64,000 nt of DNA, taken from contig NZ_KE386496.1 of the NCBI RefSeq assembly GCF_000427445.1, forward strand, positions 2,743,504 to 2,807,503, in the 5' to 3' direction. The notes under the pieces were generated by a model that was given only the letters and a program-made list of their open reading frames with translations, did not search any database and was not told the origin of the DNA. Both the position numbers and the translations under genes were made by a program. Below, in pieces: positions 46,201 through 53,898 of this stretch (positions within the stretch are counted from its first letter, which is position 1; each line of letters opens with the position of its first letter). The DNA is from Methylocapsa acidiphila B2. Its GTDB lineage: Bacteria > Pseudomonadota > Alphaproteobacteria > Rhizobiales > Beijerinckiaceae.

Positions 46201-49200
46201 ACGGCCAACGGCAAGATCGACCGCAAGGCGCTGCCGATCCCGGACGCGCAAGACGCCAAATCAGCCAGCTACGCCGCGCCGCGCACGGTGGCCGAGGCGA
46301 TCCTTGTCGGTATTTGGGCCGACGCGCTCGGTCTCCCGCGCGTGGGGATCCATGATAATTTCTTCGAGATTGGCGGACATTCATTGCTTGCGGTGCAAGT
46401 CATCGCAAAGATGAGACAGGAGGGTCTACGGACCGACGTGCGGGCGTTGTTCATGAACCCGACGCCCGCCGGTCTAGCCGCCGCTCTCGGCGACGCCGCC
46501 GAATTCGCGGTTCCGCCGAATCGCATACCGGAGGGCTGCGGCGCGATCACGCCCGACATGCTGCCGCTCATGGAGCTGACGCAAACCGACATCGACCGCA
46601 TCATAGCGGGGGTTCCGGGCGGCGCGGCCAATGTGCAGGACATCTATCCCCTCGCGCCTCTGCAGGAGGGCATTTTCTTCCACCATTTGATGGCGGCCGA
46701 GGGCGACCCCTATCTGTTGCGGACCCTCGTCTCCTTCGACTCGCGTGAACGGCTCGAGGCGTTTCTCGGCGCATGGCAGGCTGTCATCGCGCGCCACGAT
46801 ATATTGCGCACGGCGGTCGTCTGGGAAGGGTTGCCAGAGCCGGCGCAAGTAGTGCAGCGGGAGGCGCCCCTCACCGTGGAGGAGGTCTGTTTCGATCCCG
46901 CGGACGGCGCCGTCGCCGAGCAAATCTGGACCCGCTTCGATCCGAGGCGCCTCCGGCTCGACCTGCGCCGAGCGCCGATGCAACGCGGCGTCCTCACGCG
47001 CGACGATGCCTCCGGCCGCTGGCTGCTGCTGCTACTGACGCATCACCTCGCCATGGACCACAGGACGCTTGAAATCGCGGTCGAGGAAGCGCAGGAGCAT
47101 CTTCTCGGCCGGAGCGACCTCTCGGCCGCGCCGACGACGCCGTTCCGCAATTTCGTGGCACAGGCGCGGCTCGCCGCCAACGCAGACGAGGACGAGGCTT
47201 TCTTCACGGACATGCTCGGCGACGTGACCGAGCCGACCGCGCCCTTCGGCATGTTGGACGTTCAGGGCGACGGCTCGGGCGTCGCGGAGGCAGGGCTAGC
47301 GCTGGACGAGAGCCTGGCGCTGCGCCTGCGGGCGCGGGCGCGGGTTTTGGGCGCGAGCCCCGCGAGCCTCTGCCATTTGGCCTTCGCCCAGGTTCTCGCG
47401 CGCGTCTGCGGACGCGACGACGTCGTGTTCGGCTCCGTGCTGTTCGGACGCATGCAAGGCGGCGCGGGCGTCGACCGGGCGATCGGCATGTTCATCAACA
47501 CATTGCCGGTCCGCATCCGGATCGGCGCGGAGACGGTCGCGGCGAGCGCGTGGCGCATGCATCAGTTGCTCGCCGGCCTGTTCAGACGCGAGCACGCCTC
47601 TCTCGCGCTGGCGCAAAGATGCAGCAAGGTACCAGCGCCCGCGCCCCTGTTTTCGGCGCTGTTGAACTATCGCCACAGCCCGGCCGAGACGGAGAAGTCA
47701 AACGACGCCAAGCGCGCGTGGGAGGGCGTGGAAGTGCTCCACGCCGAAGAACGCACCAATTATCCGCTGACTCTATCCGTAGATGATTTCGGCGAAGGGT
47801 TTCGGCTCACCGCGCAAACGCAAAACCCGATCGATCCAGCGCGACTCTGCGCCTTCATGCGGGTCGCGCTCGAGCGCCTCGTCGACGCGCTCGAGACGGC
47901 GCCGGATACGGCGGCGCGCGCGATCGACGTTTTGGGCGCCGAGGAGCACCGGCTCATATCCGCGCAACGGGGCGAGGGCGTCTCCTTTGCGCATGCGGGC
48001 TCGCTCGCCGCGCTGTTCGAGGCTCAGGCGGCGCTGAGGCCCGAGGCCGTCGCGGTGAGCTTCGGCGACGCTTCGCTCAGCTACGGCGGCCTCAACGCGA
48101 GCGCCAACAGGCTCGCCCGCCATTTGCGCCGGCTCGGCGTCGGACCCGAGGTCCGCGTCGGCCTCCGCCTCGAGCGCTCGCCCGCGATGATCGTCGCCAT
48201 CCTCGCCGTGATCAAGGCCGGCGGGGCCTATGTCCCGCTCGATCCCGCCCATCCGCAAGAGCGCCTCGCCTGGCTCGCCGAGGACGCGAGCCTCGCGCTT
48301 CTCCTGACCGAGGAGGCCCTGCGCGCGAATTGCCCCGAGCATTGGCCCGAGGCCGCCCGGGTCCCGCTGCTGCGCCTCGACCGCGACGCGGCCTTGTGGG
48401 CGGACGAGCCAGAGGACAATCTCGCCGACGCGAGCCTTCAAGACCAGCTCGCCTATGTCATCTACACCTCAGGCTCGACCGGCAAGCCCAAGGGCGTCCT
48501 CGTCAGCCAGCGCAATCTGGTCCGCCTCTTCGCCGCCACGCAGGAGTTCGGCTTCGGCCCGGACGACGTCTGGACCCTGTTCCATTCCACCGCCTTCGAC
48601 TTCTCGGTCTGGGAGATGTGGGGCGCCCTGCTCCATGGCGGACGCCTGGTCGTGACGCCCTATTGGGCGAGCCGCGACCCCGAGGCTTTCTACGACCTCC
48701 TCCGCCGCGAGAAGGTCACCGTGTTGAACCAGACGCCCTCCGCCTTCCGCCAATTGCTCGCGAGCGAGGCTTTCGCCGCCGGCCGGCGCGATCTCGCCCT
48801 GCGCCTCGTCATTTTCGGCGGCGAGGCGCTGGATCCAGCCTGCCTCCTGCCCTGGCTCGCCCGTTATGGCGACGCGCGGCCCCGCCTCGTCAACATGTAT
48901 GGCATCACCGAGACCACGGTGCATGTGACCCAAGCCGATCAGGATCTGGCCTTGGCCCAACAACGCCGCACGCAACAACATGCGGCGCAACAACACACGA
49001 CGCAAGACCAAGCCGGCGGGCTCATCGGCCGACCCTTGCCCGATCTTTCCGCCTATCTGCTCGACGACGCCCTGCGGCCCGTCCCCCAAGGCGTCGAGGG
49101 TGAGCTCTACATCGGCGGCGCGGGCCTCGCACGGGGCTACCACAACCGCCCGGACCTCACCGCCGAGCGCTTCATTCCAGACCCCTTCGGCGGCGCCGGC

Positions 49201-52200
49201 GCGCGCCTCTACAAGACCGGCGACCGCGCCAGGCTGCGCGAGGACGGGCGCCTCGACTATCTCGGCCGCATCGATCTCCAGGTCAAAATCCGCGGCCATC
49301 GCGTCGAGCTCGGCGAGATCGAGGCCGCTATCAGACTATCCCCAAACGTCGAAGACGCCGTCGTCGTCCAACGAAAAGATAACGCCAGCGAGGCGCGCCT
49401 TGCCGCCTATGTGGTCGGCGCCTGGGACGTGGACGAGCTGCGGGCCGAACTGCGGCGCGCCTTGCCAGACTATATGGTCCCGGCCGATTTTGTCCGCATG
49501 GACGCCCTGCCTCTCACGGCGAACGGCAAGATCGATCGCCGGACGCTGCCGATCCCGGATGCGCAAGACGCTCTATCGATCAGTTATGCCGCGCCGCGCA
49601 CGGAAATCGAAGCGATCCTCGCCGGAATTTGGGCCGACGCGCTCGGCCTTCTCCGCGTCGGCGTTCATGACAATTTCTTCGAGATCGGCGGACATTCTCT
49701 TTCCGCGACAAAACTCGTCGCGCGCATAAGGCGCGATCTCGGCGCCGAAATCGCGCTTCGCGCGCTGTTCGAGGCCCCGACGGTCGCCGAGATCGCGCGC
49801 CTCATCCCACATAGCGGAGCGTCGGCCCGGCCGGAGCGCATCGGCGAAATCGGCCGCGGCCTGCGCGCGGCCGCGCTGGCGAAAGGCGATCCCCTTCCTC
49901 TCTCCTTCGCGCAACAAAGACTGTGGTTCCTAGACCGGCTCGAGCCTGCGAGCCCATTCTACAACATCGGCCTGGCCCTGCGCCTCACCGGGCGCCTCGA
50001 CGTTCTCGCGCTGGAGCGGAGCCTGCGCGACATGGCGCGTCGCCACGAGAGTCTCCGCACATGCTTTCCACTCGTCGACGGGCGACCGATCCAATCGATC
50101 GCTCCCGAACCGACCCTCCGCCTTGCACGCGGCGCAGTCGAGGGCGAATCCAAGCAGGATTGGGCGGAGTCCGCGCGCCGCCTTATCTCAGCCGAAGCGC
50201 AAATGTCCTTCGATTTGGCGAGCGGGCCTCTGATCCGGGCGCGCCTGCTGGAACCAAACCAACAGCAAGCCGTCGACGACGAGCAACATGTCCTCATCTT
50301 GACCTTGCATCACAGCATCGCGGACGGCTGGTCGCTGGACATTATGTTGCGTGAAATCGCGCAAAACTACGAAGCCGTCCGCTCCAGCCTGGATGCGTCT
50401 CATGCGGATCTGCCGGTTCAATATGCGGACTACACGCTGTGGCAGCGCGCTTTTCTGGAGGGAGCGGAGCTCGATCGCCAACTCGCCTATTGGCGCCGGC
50501 GCCTCGCCGACGCGCCCGAGTTGCTTGCGCTTCCGACCGACAAGCCGCGCCCCTTGGAGCAAAGTTATGCAGGCGCCATTTGCCGTTTGCCGCTCCCGCC
50601 GGGTTTGATCGGAAAGATCGACGCTCTGGCGCGCCAAAATGGCGCAACGAGGTTCGTGACCCTACTCGCCGCGTTCAATCTCCTGTTGGCGCGCTACAGC
50701 GGACAGGACGATATTTGCGTAGGAACCCCGGTCGCAAACCGCCGATGGACCGAGCTCGAGGGATTGATCGGCTGTTTCGTCAACATGCTGGCGCTTCGCG
50801 CCGATCTCTCCGGCAATCCGCGCTTCACCGAGCTGCTCGCGCGCGTGCGCGCCGTTACATTGGAGGCGCAAGATCACCAGGATCTTCCCTTCGAGCGTCT
50901 GGTGACGGAACTCGGCCTTGCCCGGGATCTCGGGCGAAACCCCTTGTTTCAGGTCTGCTTCGCCGCGGAAAACAAGCGGGCGCAGCGCATCGCTCTGGAT
51001 GATCTCGCCATCGAGCCTATCGAGGTCGAGACGACGACCGCGATGTTCGACCTCTCTCTCGACGTCGTCGAGGACGATGACAACGCCTTCGCTGTCTTCG
51101 AATATAATTCCGACTTGTTTCTTCGCGCCACGATCGAGGGCCTCGCGGCAAATTATATCGCCCTCGTCGAATCGATCGTTGCGCGGCCCGACGCGCGCAT
51201 CAATGCGTTTCCAACATCGACGCCGCAAGAAGGGCGCGCGCTCCTGGAGCTGGGTGCAGGCGCCGCGGCCGAGCCCGGTCCCGCCGCCGATGTCGTATCG
51301 CTGATCGAGGCGAGCGCGAGGCGTTTTCCGGATCGCCCCGCTGTAGCGGACGGCGAATATTTGTTGACTTATCGAGACCTCAACATTCGAGCCAATCGTC
51401 TGGCGCATCGCCTGATCACGCTGGGCGCAGGGCCGGAGGCCATCGTCGGCGTTCATATGGAGCGCTCGATCGCGCTCGTCGTCGCGCTCCTCGCCGTGCT
51501 CAAGACCGGCGCCGCCTATGCGCCCTTGGATCCTGAATATCCGGCCGAGAGATTGCGCGCAACACTCGAGGATTGCCGTCCCGCGCTTGTCTTGTCATCC
51601 AGCCGCAAAGCGCATGAATTCGCGGCTGGATCGCCCGTTCTCGACCCTGAGGCCGACGTCTGTCTCGATTGCCCGGAGAGCGACCCGGCCGTCCAGATCG
51701 ACGGCCGAATGCTCGCCTATGTCCTTTTCACTTCCGGCTCGACAGGACGGCCCAAAGGCGTCGCCGTCCCCCATGCCGCGCTTGCCAACAGGATCGCTTG
51801 GGGCCTCGCGCAATTCGACCTTGGCCCCGCCGACGTCATGTTGCAAAGGACCTCGGCCAGCTTCGACGTGTCCGCGTGGGAGATCTTTGGCGCGATCGCC
51901 GCCGGGGCCAGCCTCGCGATCGCCGGACCCGAGGCGGCCGCGGACCCGGATCAACTCGTCGCGCTGATCCGACGCCATGGCGTGACAGCGGTCGAATTGG
52001 TCCCATCGCTTCTTCGCGCGCTCATGCTTTCCCCGCGCTTCCGCGATTGCCGCACATTGCGCGTGGTCTGCTGCGGCGGAGAGGCGATGAGCGATTTGCT
52101 GCGCGCTGAATTCCAGGCAGCGCATAACGCACGCCTCTTCAACATGTATGGCCCGACCGAGACGACCGTCGACGCATCATTCTGGAACTGCGGCGCATCG

Positions 52201-53898
52201 GCGGATGATCCAACAGGCGATGGCTGCGCGCCGATCGGACAGCCGATCCGCGATGCGCGCCTTTATGTGCTCGACCGCGCGTTGAATCTTGCGCCGAGGG
52301 GGGCGATCGGAGAGCTTTATATCGGCGGCGCGGGCCTCGCGCGCGGCTATTATGAAAGGCCCGGACTCACGGCGGCGAGCTTTATTCCCGATCCGTTTGG
52401 CGATCCAGGGGGGCGGCTTTATCGCAGCGGCGATCTGGCCCGCTGGCGCGCCGACGGCCTGTTGGAGTTTCGCGGCCGCGTCGACCGGCAAGTCAAGCTG
52501 CGCGGATTTCGCATCGAGCTCGAAGAGGTCGAGGCGCGCCTGGCCGAGGCCCCAGGCGTGCGCGCGGCGGCCGTCGTCGTGGAAGCGGACCGCGCCGGCG
52601 AAGGCCGCCTCGTCGCCTATGTCGCGACCAGCGACTCCCATGCGACCCAGGAGTCGGTCCGACGCTATGCCCGCTCGGTTCTGCCGAACTATATGGCGCC
52701 GGCGGTCATCGTGTTGATCGATGAGCTGCCGCTCGACGCAAATGGCAAGATTCGTCGATCCGAATTGTCGCGGCCCGGCTCCGCCGCGCACGCGCAAGCC
52801 GGGGAAATCCGCCATGATCCGCCGATCGGCGCATTTGAGTCGCGGATCGCCGAAATTTGGGCAGAAGTTCTCGGTCTGCCGCGCGTCGGTCGTAGCGACG
52901 GTTTCTTCGAGCTTGGCGGCCATTCGCTTCTCGCCGTGCGCCTCGCCGCACTCTTGGGCGATCGCCTGCAAATCGAGGTTCCGCTCGCGGCCGTCTTCCA
53001 ATATCCGACGGTCGCGGCCCTCGCGGAACGACTGCGGGCCAAGCGCGAAAGCGGGACTTCGCCGCTGGTCGTGATCCGCGAAGGACGGGCGCCACTCTAT
53101 GTTTTTCACACGGGCGTCGGGCATGTCCAAGGCTACCAACCCCTGATCGCGGCTCTCGATCCACGCGATCCCGTCATCGGCGTCCAGATGCGGGCTCTGG
53201 AAAATCCGGAGATGGAGGCGCAGGATTTCGAGAGCGCGACGGCGGATTACGCCGAGGCGCTTCGGTCCCGCCATCCTGGCGGCGCCTATCGCCTTCTCGG
53301 GTGGTCGCTCGGCGGCCTGCTCGCGCTCGGCGTCGCCGCGCGGCTGCGGGACGCGGGCGACGAGATCGGCTTCCTCGGCCTTGTCGACGTCGACTGTCCC
53401 CAAAAGCTCGCGATGGAAGATTGGGCGGGCCGCCTCATGGAGTTTCTGCACGATCCAGAGGATCGCGCGCGTCTCGCGGCCCTGCCGAAGGACTTGACGG
53501 CGGAGGCGGGACGCCTTTTCGCGCGGGTCCCTTGCGCCGAACGCGCGGCGACGGCAGCCCTTTGGGGGCGCGAGAAAGGCCTGTGGCTCAACGAAGCGTC
53601 GATCGAGGCTTTGAGCCTCGAAACCAAATTATGGCGCCATGTCGCGGCGCTCGAAGACACGTTCGCGCCGCCGCGCTTCGCCGGCGATCTCCATCTCTGG
53701 CTGGCGACGCGCGGCCTCGCGGTGAACGGCGCCGCCAGGGTGGATTGGGCCGCGCTCTCGGGGGCGAGGTCGCGCGTGGAGACGATCGAGGGCGATCATT
53801 TCTCCATCGTCGCAAGTCCTCGCCTCCATGCGTCGCTCCGCGAGATCCTGGCGGCTCTCGATGAGCGCGAAGGCCGAGACGGCCAAAAAAATGCGTAG
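43228..53898 (+). CDS. NRPS3: C-A(Ser-like)-PCP-dual E/C-A(Thr)-PCP-C-A(Orn-like)-PCP-TE
   Basis: A 3,556-aa terminating synthetase starting at the ATG that overlaps the NRPS2 stop by eight bases. C1 has HHIIADGW (His190). A1 (Asp713) reads DVWHVSYIDK, Ser-like. PCP1 is Ser1052. The second condensation domain has the extra N-terminal HHLMAAEGD motif (His1152-Asp1160) plus HHLAMDH (His1272), marking a dual epimerisation/condensation domain, so the Ser should become D. A2 (Asp1791) reads DFWNIGMVHK (Thr) and lacks the methyltransferase insert of its NRPS2 twin. PCP2 is Ser2157. C3 has HHSIADGW (His2361). A3 (Asp2880) reads DVWECGMVDK; Glu278 and Asp331 suit a basic residue such as Orn. PCP3 is Ser3233. 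The thioesterase has Ser3360 (GWSLGG) and His3524, releasing or cyclising the peptide. Confidence 0.95.
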   Translation: MADPTMSKLTGLSPSKPSLSPAKAALLEKLLQGRLAAAPAADVIQRRPPGPAPLSFAQQRLWTLAQIEPRDATYNIPAAFLLSGRLDLRALQRCLEEICRRHESLRTRFETSDGAVVQIVDPPGPTPLQEEDLTHLPEDERRAKALRLAQEDALRPFDLAAGPLVRFRLWRLSGAGGAAPSDYVLFANLHHIIADGWSIDVLTREISEIYRAFAAGAPSPLPEPAIQYVDFASWQRGQLQGDRLASELDYWRLQLEGHSGLLDLPRDHLPAHAPRRAGASHAFRIEEPVARGLRDLARREEATLFMVLLAGFYVLLHRTCGETDLCVASPVANRSRLETEGLIGCFVNTLVLRTELAGNPTFVELLRRVRETALGAQAHQDLPFERIVEDLRPERALGRNPLAQAMLTLQNPPARNLALPDLQLTAIELSTETAKFDLSLGLTEESDGGLSGALDYAADLFSTARASRMAEQFSTLLEAAMADPTRTIADLPLLSDMRRRTVLDLGRRTECDWGAQGFVPELIEARCRERPFAPALVSRAEETTYGDLARRANRLAHGLIARGVGAEDIVAIYARRSVEFVIAALGIMKAGAAFLPLDPEQPPLRLAATCADAHPKAALVQAGLVFPEGVCDAPALPLDAAVSVFAEAPEENPSRPCTPGQLAYVLFTSGSTGRPKGVGIPHEGLRNRLLWMRRDLAVSEADSILHKTSVGFDVSVWEYLLPLICGARVIVADPADHRDPERIAELVARHGVTILHFVPSMLAGFLDLANLQACASLRHLVCSGEALPPELKSRCQKKLPGRLHNYYGPTEATIDVSAWECGAEDDAPIGHPVANTELYILDGRLAPAPIGVAGELYAAGVQLARGYVGRPDLTAAAFLPNPFGAPGSRMYRTGDRARWREDGGVDYLGRLDGQVKIRGHRIELGEIEAALMQCEGVTSAVVVATNEEAGRRLAAYIVGDAEPEALREALARRLPDYMTPTFFQRLESLPLTANGKIDRKALPIPDAQDAKSASYAAPRTVAEAILVGIWADALGLPRVGIHDNFFEIGGHSLLAVQVIAKMRQEGLRTDVRALFMNPTPAGLAAALGDAAEFAVPPNRIPEGCGAITPDMLPLMELTQTDIDRIIAGVPGGAANVQDIYPLAPLQEGIFFHHLMAAEGDPYLLRTLVSFDSRERLEAFLGAWQAVIARHDILRTAVVWEGLPEPAQVVQREAPLTVEEVCFDPADGAVAEQIWTRFDPRRLRLDLRRAPMQRGVLTRDDASGRWLLLLLTHHLAMDHRTLEIAVEEAQEHLLGRSDLSAAPTTPFRNFVAQARLAANADEDEAFFTDMLGDVTEPTAPFGMLDVQGDGSGVAEAGLALDESLALRLRARARVLGASPASLCHLAFAQVLARVCGRDDVVFGSVLFGRMQGGAGVDRAIGMFINTLPVRIRIGAETVAASAWRMHQLLAGLFRREHASLALAQRCSKVPAPAPLFSALLNYRHSPAETEKSNDAKRAWEGVEVLHAEERTNYPLTLSVDDFGEGFRLTAQTQNPIDPARLCAFMRVALERLVDALETAPDTAARAIDVLGAEEHRLISAQRGEGVSFAHAGSLAALFEAQAALRPEAVAVSFGDASLSYGGLNASANRLARHLRRLGVGPEVRVGLRLERSPAMIVAILAVIKAGGAYVPLDPAHPQERLAWLAEDASLALLLTEEALRANCPEHWPEAARVPLLRLDRDAALWADEPEDNLADASLQDQLAYVIYTSGSTGKPKGVLVSQRNLVRLFAATQEFGFGPDDVWTLFHSTAFDFSVWEMWGALLHGGRLVVTPYWASRDPEAFYDLLRREKVTVLNQTPSAFRQLLASEAFAAGRRDLALRLVIFGGEALDPACLLPWLARYGDARPRLVNMYGITETTVHVTQADQDLALAQQRRTQQHAAQQHTTQDQAGGLIGRPLPDLSAYLLDDALRPVPQGVEGELYIGGAGLARGYHNRPDLTAERFIPDPFGGAGARLYKTGDRARLREDGRLDYLGRIDLQVKIRGHRVELGEIEAAIRLSPNVEDAVVVQRKDNASEARLAAYVVGAWDVDELRAELRRALPDYMVPADFVRMDALPLTANGKIDRRTLPIPDAQDALSISYAAPRTEIEAILAGIWADALGLLRVGVHDNFFEIGGHSLSATKLVARIRRDLGAEIALRALFEAPTVAEIARLIPHSGASARPERIGEIGRGLRAAALAKGDPLPLSFAQQRLWFLDRLEPASPFYNIGLALRLTGRLDVLALERSLRDMARRHESLRTCFPLVDGRPIQSIAPEPTLRLARGAVEGESKQDWAESARRLISAEAQMSFDLASGPLIRARLLEPNQQQAVDDEQHVLILTLHHSIADGWSLDIMLREIAQNYEAVRSSLDASHADLPVQYADYTLWQRAFLEGAELDRQLAYWRRRLADAPELLALPTDKPRPLEQSYAGAICRLPLPPGLIGKIDALARQNGATRFVTLLAAFNLLLARYSGQDDICVGTPVANRRWTELEGLIGCFVNMLALRADLSGNPRFTELLARVRAVTLEAQDHQDLPFERLVTELGLARDLGRNPLFQVCFAAENKRAQRIALDDLAIEPIEVETTTAMFDLSLDVVEDDDNAFAVFEYNSDLFLRATIEGLAANYIALVESIVARPDARINAFPTSTPQEGRALLELGAGAAAEPGPAADVVSLIEASARRFPDRPAVADGEYLLTYRDLNIRANRLAHRLITLGAGPEAIVGVHMERSIALVVALLAVLKTGAAYAPLDPEYPAERLRATLEDCRPALVLSSSRKAHEFAAGSPVLDPEADVCLDCPESDPAVQIDGRMLAYVLFTSGSTGRPKGVAVPHAALANRIAWGLAQFDLGPADVMLQRTSASFDVSAWEIFGAIAAGASLAIAGPEAAADPDQLVALIRRHGVTAVELVPSLLRALMLSPRFRDCRTLRVVCCGGEAMSDLLRAEFQAAHNARLFNMYGPTETTVDASFWNCGASADDPTGDGCAPIGQPIRDARLYVLDRALNLAPRGAIGELYIGGAGLARGYYERPGLTAASFIPDPFGDPGGRLYRSGDLARWRADGLLEFRGRVDRQVKLRGFRIELEEVEARLAEAPGVRAAAVVVEADRAGEGRLVAYVATSDSHATQESVRRYARSVLPNYMAPAVIVLIDELPLDANGKIRRSELSRPGSAAHAQAGEIRHDPPIGAFESRIAEIWAEVLGLPRVGRSDGFFELGGHSLLAVRLAALLGDRLQIEVPLAAVFQYPTVAALAERLRAKRESGTSPLVVIREGRAPLYVFHTGVGHVQGYQPLIAALDPRDPVIGVQMRALENPEMEAQDFESATADYAEALRSRHPGGAYRLLGWSLGGLLALGVAARLRDAGDEIGFLGLVDVDCPQKLAMEDWAGRLMEFLHDPEDRARLAALPKDLTAEAGRLFARVPCAERAATAALWGREKGLWLNEASIEALSLETKLWRHVAALEDTFAPPRFAGDLHLWLATRGLAVNGAARVDWAALSGARSRVETIEGDHFSIVASPRLHASLREILAALDEREGRDGQKNA
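47937..49373 (+). repeat. 1,437-bp direct repeat, copy 2 (NRPS3 Thr A domain)
   Basis: Second copy of the sequence at 39989-41425, in the same orientation and reading frame. The copy starts inside the last residues of the dual E/C-to-A linker and ends in the A8 region. After this it continues directly into a normal A-domain C-terminus, without a methyltransferase. It includes the same Gln/His-rich insert (48957-49008). Confidence 0.93.

Noticed and set aside
39989-49373. Transposon or IS origin for the 1.4-kb repeat
   Set aside because: The repeats are in-frame coding sequence of A domains, without terminal inverted repeats, target duplications or a transposase; gene conversion fits better.
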